Part shown: positions 59,801 to 64,000 of the stretch, piece after piece
How positions within the stretch are numbered: position 1 is the first letter of the stretch
Layout: every line of letters starts with the position of its first letter
Assembly: GCA_025084515.1 (NCBI GenBank)
Contig: JAJAGP010000051.1
Location: 1 to 64,000 of the forward strand
From: Ancistrus triradiatus
Taxonomy: Eukaryota > Chordata > Actinopteri > Siluriformes > Loricariidae
Direction of reading: 5' to 3'
DNA length: 64,000 nucleotides
Translations under genes and position numbers: made by a program
Notes under the pieces: model-generated
Told to the model about the DNA's origin: nothing
Database searches by the model: none
What the model saw: only the letters and a program-made list of their open reading frames with translations

Positions 59801-62800
59801 AACAGCCTTTGTCTACTCCCAACAGTGACCTCATTGTTAACTCTCTCTACAGTAGCAACCCTTGAAAGCAGGTCAGCAATAGGTCACACAGTCTACTGGT
59901 AGACAGATGATATAGAGTGAACAATTAGGGCTCCATGCAATGAAGATCATCTCTCACAGGAATGAATGCATTCGGACTGTCATAGGAAAATGAAGACGGA
60001 TTGAGGTGTGGAAGGAATATTTTTGCAATCACATGGATTCTGAATCAGACTCAGCAGAAACAGGGCCCTTATTTTTGTCCCGATACTCTCAGACTTTGAG
60101 CAGGACTCAAGGAGTGACACCAAAAGTCCATAGCAGACTGGCTTTCATTATCAGACTGTACAGCTCATTCACCATCTAGGTTAGGATGGCGGATGGATGA
60201 GGCACACTCCTCTGTGAAGCATAATATTGCCAAAGACGTCTGCTGCCTGGCAGTGAAAAGAAGTCCATTTACACAAAGGCACTCGCTGGCATACGGCCCT
60301 CCTCCCTTTTTCATGGGGTCAGCATGTGGCAGTGAACATCAACATGGCAGTTGAGCGTGACTAAACTGGGGTGAAAAAGATGTTTCTTTTCATAAGTCAA
60401 TCCTGATACCTTAAAATTGTACCCTGTGCTACCAGGAAGGCTGGGTAGTGCTGCAACACTGACCCAATTGGCTCTGCGATATACTGGTGTCTCATCCAGG
60501 GCAGGTCTACGTCTGTGCCCTGTGTTCTCTGCCCATGGGCATTGGAGCCACCGCAACCATGACCTTGGTCATTCAAGACATGCTTTGTGTTAGGTGTTTG
60601 CTTCTTTAGTTGTCTAGATTTATCCGTGTTGTTTAGACTCATAGGCTAGGTATAATAGTGTCCCCATTCCTCTGAAGTTCATTTGAAGAACACCTAATCC
60701 CCATTACAGCTGAATCCAATGAAGAAGGCCAGCTGGCCCATTTTGAGAGCACCCTCCACCCAGGCATGGGTCTTACTGAATTAGGTCTTGGCTTAAAAAT
60801 GTGAAAATGTGCAGTTTGTCATCCTATGACCTAATTTCTAGTTTCAAAATATGTAAGGGTGTGCTTGAGGTCACAATGTGGGAACTGGTACATCCGAACT
60901 GTCCATCTGCTGGGAGTGTAACATAAAATCCACATCTTTTCTGAAAACGCTAGACATTTGTGAATTCTCTTCAGAGCCTGAGTCACAATCTCCTATATCT
61001 GTTCCTCCTCGACTGTCACCAGGCTAAAGATGGAAGTCAGTTGTGTATGCCACCATGAAAAACAAAGCAAGCCCTGGCCTGAGTTCAGTGTTATCTAAGC
61101 AGAAGCATGATGTGAAGTCATATAGCAGCTCACAATAACGGATCCAGTTTAAGATAGCGCCAAATAAGGAAAGGAATTAGGAGTGCCTGATTCCCTGACA
61201 CAATACGCTACAGCACAGTTAAAGGCACAAGCAGGGAATCGTTAAGCAACAAATCTGTAGCAAAATTATTAAAACCTAATTTTGTTTCAATAATAGTTTG
61301 ACTGCACAATAGCTTATGCTCGTAGATAACTTCTGACTGTTTGATATAATCAACTCTAGGTTTAGGAGTAAATCTACATCTGTAGCTTTAAGGTACAACT
61401 AGCTTTAAACTGAAGCTCTCTGCTAATATTTCAGACGTTAACCTAAACTGTAGCTAAACAACTTTAAGCTAAAATCCAAAACAGTAGGTTCTTTAAGCTA
61501 AAATATCTAACCATAGCTAACTCACTGAATGTAGCTTTAAGCTAGAATGTCAGACAGTAGCTTTAACCTGAATCTCTGTAGTTTAATGCTAATTTATTTA
61601 CCTATCGCTTTCTAAATTCTCTGACTGTAGCTTTAAACTAAAAGCTTCAACAGCATGTTCAAGACTAGGCACAAGACTTCAATTCATTTCAATTATTTAT
61701 TTAAGCTAAGCTCTCTTGTGGCTTCAAACTACTGTCTTATACTATAGTTTTAAACTGATTTATGTTTTTTTAAATACAATCTTTGATGGCAGCTTTAAGC
61801 CAACTTCTACTGACTAAGTAAGGAAGCTAAATATCTAAATGCAGCTTTACAATGAATCCTCAGACAATAGCTTTAAGCTAAGCCTGTAGTTCCAATACAA
61901 AACTGAAAGTTTAACCTAAAATCTGTAGCTTATCCTGAAAACTGTAGCTCTAAGGAAAACTGTTTATGCTAAATCATCATATGTAGCTTAATAACCTACA
62001 TCGTTGAGCTAAAATCCTCAGCTGTACGTTTAAGACTAAGTCTATTACTGTAGCTTAGAAACTCCAGTTCTATGTTTAGGAGATCTGACTGTAGCTTTAA
62101 GCTAAAATCACTGACTGTAGTTTTAATCTAAACTCAATTACTGTGACTTTAACCTAAAATCTCTGAGTGTCGATTTAAGATAAGCTGTAGAAATATCCAG
62201 CTCTGGCTATAAGGAGGAGCACATTGAATCCATAAATTATTTGTAGCTACAATTTCATATGTTAGCTTTAAACTAAAGTTAACATTTCTGACTGTAGGTT
62301 CAACCTCATACATTGATAGTGTTAAATCCTTGTTTGCAGTGCTTGTTTGTGAGCTTGTTTTGTTTGTGAGCTAAAACCGCCGAATACACATTTAAATACA
62401 AACTTTAAATGGAAAACTCTGACAGAAAAGTGTTTGTTTTATGAAAACATAAACACAATCTTAACAACTTCAACATGAAATATTCATGTACATTTCAAAT
62501 TCATACATCTAAAAACATGGTGTGCAAAAGTTTACAATCTTTTTAGACATTTGTTTGTGTAAGGTCTCGGAGTGTAACTCATGTTAATGATTTCCATCAG
62601 ATATCGTGTATTATTTTCAAGTATGACCAGGGCCATGATCAGAGCCATGGGGGGGACTAGAACAGCCTTACAGCTGTATATCTCATTCTTTTCTGTCTTA
62701 CTGAATAGTCTTATAATGTGTAAAAGAATATCTTCTAGACGTTCTCCTCTATTTGACTATCAGGCACTATGATGTCAGAATTACCAAGCAACTTGTGGCT

Positions 62801-62878
62801 GTAACTGAAGATCTAAAACCTTGTATCAGAGTACTCACATGGCAGACGTTTGTTGTGCAGGTTTGTCTTGGAGCTCAT
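48678..62878 (-). CDS. dbndd2: Dysbindin-domain-containing protein 2-like, 4 coding exons
   Basis: DBNDD2 is a small acidic protein of the dysbindin family. In human it is reported to bind and inhibit casein kinase 1. Coding exons are 62839-62878, 49567-49725, 49314-49472 and 48678-48931, 612 bases in all, 203 residues plus stop, with phases that agree throughout. Recognisable parts are MSSKTNLHNKRLP, LKLRDRQRFFEEVFQHDVG (dysbindin core, human LRLRERQKFFEDIL), ISSMEV, and the acidic tail GEDGAETPVVQSDEED (human DDGADTPLAQSDEEE). In exon 3 the family sequence between MEV and the tail reads only by changing frame three times, yet no stop arises. DBNDD1 is less likely because it lacks this tail. 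The first exon is assigned by phase and a GTGAGT donor. Confidence 0.88.
49314..49472 (-). CDS. dbndd2: dbndd2 exon with compensating frame shifts
   Basis: Begins PQMSSISSMEV. The family-like LDMLEQMELLDIS follows only in the +1 frame and PEAFDVFVFF in the +2 frame, and CLERGGSDADLSPLP returns to the original frame. The annotated frame stays open but would give a garbled middle. Donor GTAACA. Confidence 0.85.
49567..49725 (-). CDS. dbndd2: dbndd2 exon with dysbindin core
   Basis: Encodes LDTASNALRVPEMDAAQQLK, then LRDRQRFFEEVFQHDVGRYP and TFSSAHLQIDYKR. Acceptor TTACCAG; donor GTTAAG is weak but gives KRPQMSSISSMEV, matching the human QRPPIGSISSMEV in length. Confidence 0.9.
52595..52770 (+). 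mobile_element. Tc1-like terminal fragment
   Basis: Starts with TA then CAGTGGTGCGGGCAAAAGTC, and its translation includes TVMDVPPQTWIE after frame changes, like the start of a Tc1-related element. Very short. Confidence 0.45.
53157..53272 (+). repeat. Compound (GT)n-(GA)n microsatellite
   Basis: GT units to about 53208, then GA units with a few AAG breaks to 53272. Confidence 0.95.
53630..53840 (-). mobile_element. Tc1-like transposase N-terminal fragment
   Basis: Minus-strand translation has IPQRKIGKDLHIYPSTVHNI and FKESEIISVCKGQGRKSKLR, a Tc1 helix-turn-helix with its GRK stretch. Catalytic part absent. Confidence 0.75.
54515..54575 (+). mobile_element. SINE head fragment
   Basis: GTGGCTCAGCGGTTAAGGCT and CTGGACTA match the tRNA-like head of the local SINE family. 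The body is absent. Confidence 0.5.
55459..55515 (+). repeat. Dispersed-repeat fragment (CCAGAGGAAACCCA type)
   Basis: ATCACCCAGAGGAAACCCAT and GAGAACATGCCAAACTTCAC resemble a very common teleost dispersed repeat. The ORF covering it is not a gene. Confidence 0.5.
56321..56880 (+). repeat. (ATT)n/(AAT)n/(TTG)n trinucleotide field
   Basis: About 560 bases almost wholly of ATT, AAT, TTG and AAC triplets. A block beginning ACTACTTTTATTATTACTAT occurs twice (about 56456 and 56620), so the field contains a local duplication of about 165 bases. ORFs here are asparagine or isoleucine runs only. Confidence 0.95.
57040..57235 (+). repeat. Dispersed repeat (TATAGCGCTTTTTACAA type)
   Basis: Contains TTATATAGCGCTTTTTACAA, TTGTCTCAAAGCAACTTTAC, GGCGACAGTGGCAAGGAAAA and GGAAGAAACCTTGGGAGGAC in order. 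I know this succession as a widespread fish repeat. Not coding. Confidence 0.65.
58115..58225 (-). mobile_element. Tc1-like fragment
   Basis: GGAGTGACCTTTGTTGGTCA, AAATTCCTCCATTTGG and GTAGGCTTTTCCAGCCT parallel 27572-27712 of the long Tc1 copy. Confidence 0.65.
59463..59605 (-). mobile_element. SINE on the minus strand
   Basis: On the minus strand: degraded head, TTGGGTCATTGAGCAAGACC, then GGATAAGGGTGTCTGCTAAA and TGTAATG, the 3' half of the local SINE family. Confidence 0.65.
61380..62290 (+). repeat. Decayed tandem array, units of 35-45 bases
   Basis: Some twenty copies of a unit like CTGACTGTAGCTTTAAGCTA followed by AAATCT or AACTCT, all diverged and of uneven length. It lies in dbndd2 intron 1. 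Confidence 0.85.
62839..62878 (-). CDS. dbndd2: dbndd2 first coding exon
   Basis: ATG followed by SSKTNLHNKRLP, then CCA-T before GTGAGT. The phase-1 end joins TG-GAT-ACA of the next exon to give LPLDTASNAL. Short, so the evidence is frame, start codon and donor only. Confidence 0.65.
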
Positions 62879-64000
62879 GATCCCTGTGGCTCCAGATGCA
62901 CTCACACATATACAGACACTTGATGGAACAAAGATGCCTTAGATGAAACAGGATCCTCAGTCAGACACCACAGCATCATCATCAGCAACAACAACGCATG
63001 CTTTCATTCCCGACCCTCTCATAGCAGGAACCTGAGCTCAGACTCCTGCCACTGGTAGAGAAATGAAGCTCCTATTCTTCCCCCTCTGTCATACACGGTC
63101 TAACTTGATTCTGAAGACTCAGGGTTCAGGCCAGTGGAATGTACCATGTGGTCAGTGATGAGGGAGTGTTCACACACCACTCAGACACTACCATGTAGGC
63201 AGTGCAGAGAGGGAAGGAGTTCTTTAGCTCTTTAGCAGCAATGTTTCTTCTAGCTGCTGATCAAACTCATGGAGGATTTTTTTCTTCCTGCATTCATTAG
63301 TCCAATCATATCCCCAAATAAATGTTGCTGTGCCCCACTAAAATCACAATGGTAAAAACTACAGTACACGCCACTCAAATTTACCACATTTCCCAGTGTC
63401 CCTTTCCAAAAGCTTGAGTGGCTAACGCTTTCAGCCATGTTTCTTTAGGTTTTTCACACGGATTAATGGACATCCACTAATATTGAAAAGAAAGTCAGCC
63501 ACGCCGCAAAAAAGGTTATGATAGCTCATCACTATATGTATATTTCGGCCTCTTACCAACCTACCAAAAGTGCCTATTAGGCCACATAAACACATTCATT
63601 AAAATAACAAAGGCATCAGTTACGTCTGAATAATTGTGTTCATTTGTTCTTTATTTTACATCTATTTAGTGTTTAACAGGCTTATTTTTTATTCACAGCA
63701 ACTTACTGCAGCCATTTCTGAATGGACGTTAACACAACCTCTGTACAGAACGAACTTTATCGAAACAGCAACTATTAGCATACCGCTGTAAAGTAAAAAA
63801 CCCACCCGTTTCCCAGTGAGATTATACAGACTGTTTGCACCGCCATCTCGTGGTGGCTTTTTGCCATTGCCTCAAATATGCATGAAAAACATGTTTTTGT
63901 TAAAGACCTAAAAGCGGTTATCAAATTTAAGTGCTGTTTTCCCTGCTAAACTAGTTCTTGATCAACATGTTCCACTTTAGCGATTATCGCATTGTTATTG
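62879..64000. other. Upstream of the dbndd2 start codon
   Basis: Should contain the dbndd2 5' untranslated region or promoter, but no CpG island, TATA box or clear 5' exon is visible. Untranslated exons further right are possible. No other gene seen. Confidence 0.4.

Larger units (their letters stand above)
49726..62838 (-). other. dbndd2: dbndd2 first intron, 13 kb
   Basis: Holds Tc1 scraps, a SINE, a GT/GA microsatellite, a large trinucleotide field and a decayed 35-45-base array, listed separately. No exon of another gene was recognised on either strand. 50000-52590 has no repeat I can name. Confidence 0.6.

Overview
This window is nuclear DNA from a ray-finned fish, most likely a teleost. 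It has spliced vertebrate genes with GT/AG introns, long introns full of Tc1-like DNA transposons, non-LTR retrotransposon fragments and tRNA-derived SINEs, and many microsatellites. I cannot fix the species from sequence alone.

Three protein-coding genes are supported. (1) 8583-19519, plus strand: the last eight coding exons of a classical type I cadherin. It is best matched by R-cadherin (cdh4): EC3 to EC5, transmembrane helix, p120- and beta-catenin-binding tail. The 5' half of the gene lies left of the window, so 1-8582 is intron. (2) 44285-30610, minus strand: taf4, the TFIID subunit. The glutamine/proline/alanine-rich N-terminal exon, the TAFH domain and the histone-fold/C-terminal region can be read exon by exon. 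Three middle exons (about 36.6, 37.0 and 38.4 kb) contain indels or a stop, and the 5' end of the coding sequence does not join cleanly. (3) 62878-48678, minus strand: a dysbindin-domain gene, best matched by dbndd2. It has four coding exons and a 13-kb first intron. Its third exon carries three apparent +1 shifts that cancel out.

cdh4 and taf4 lie tail to tail, as they do on human 20q13.33. The roughly 9 kb between their 3' ends holds a decayed non-LTR retrotransposon, an almost complete Tc1-like element and a SINE. taf4 has a GC-rich promoter near 44.3-44.5 kb with a perfect NRF1 palindrome, an inverted CCAAT box and a YY1-type motif over the start codon. To the right, dbndd2 intron 1 holds a long trinucleotide-repeat field, a GT/GA microsatellite, Tc1 scraps and a decayed array of 35-45-base units.

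The window is otherwise ordinary vertebrate sequence, and I see no convincing new gene system. The items most worth a second look are the damaged taf4 and dbndd2 exons, a transposon end lying only about 22 bases from a taf4 splice acceptor, a pair of inverted, coding-like repeats between cdh4 and taf4, complementary CCAT/GGAT tracts flanking two cdh4 exons, several decayed tandem arrays, and candidate conserved non-coding blocks in cdh4 introns.
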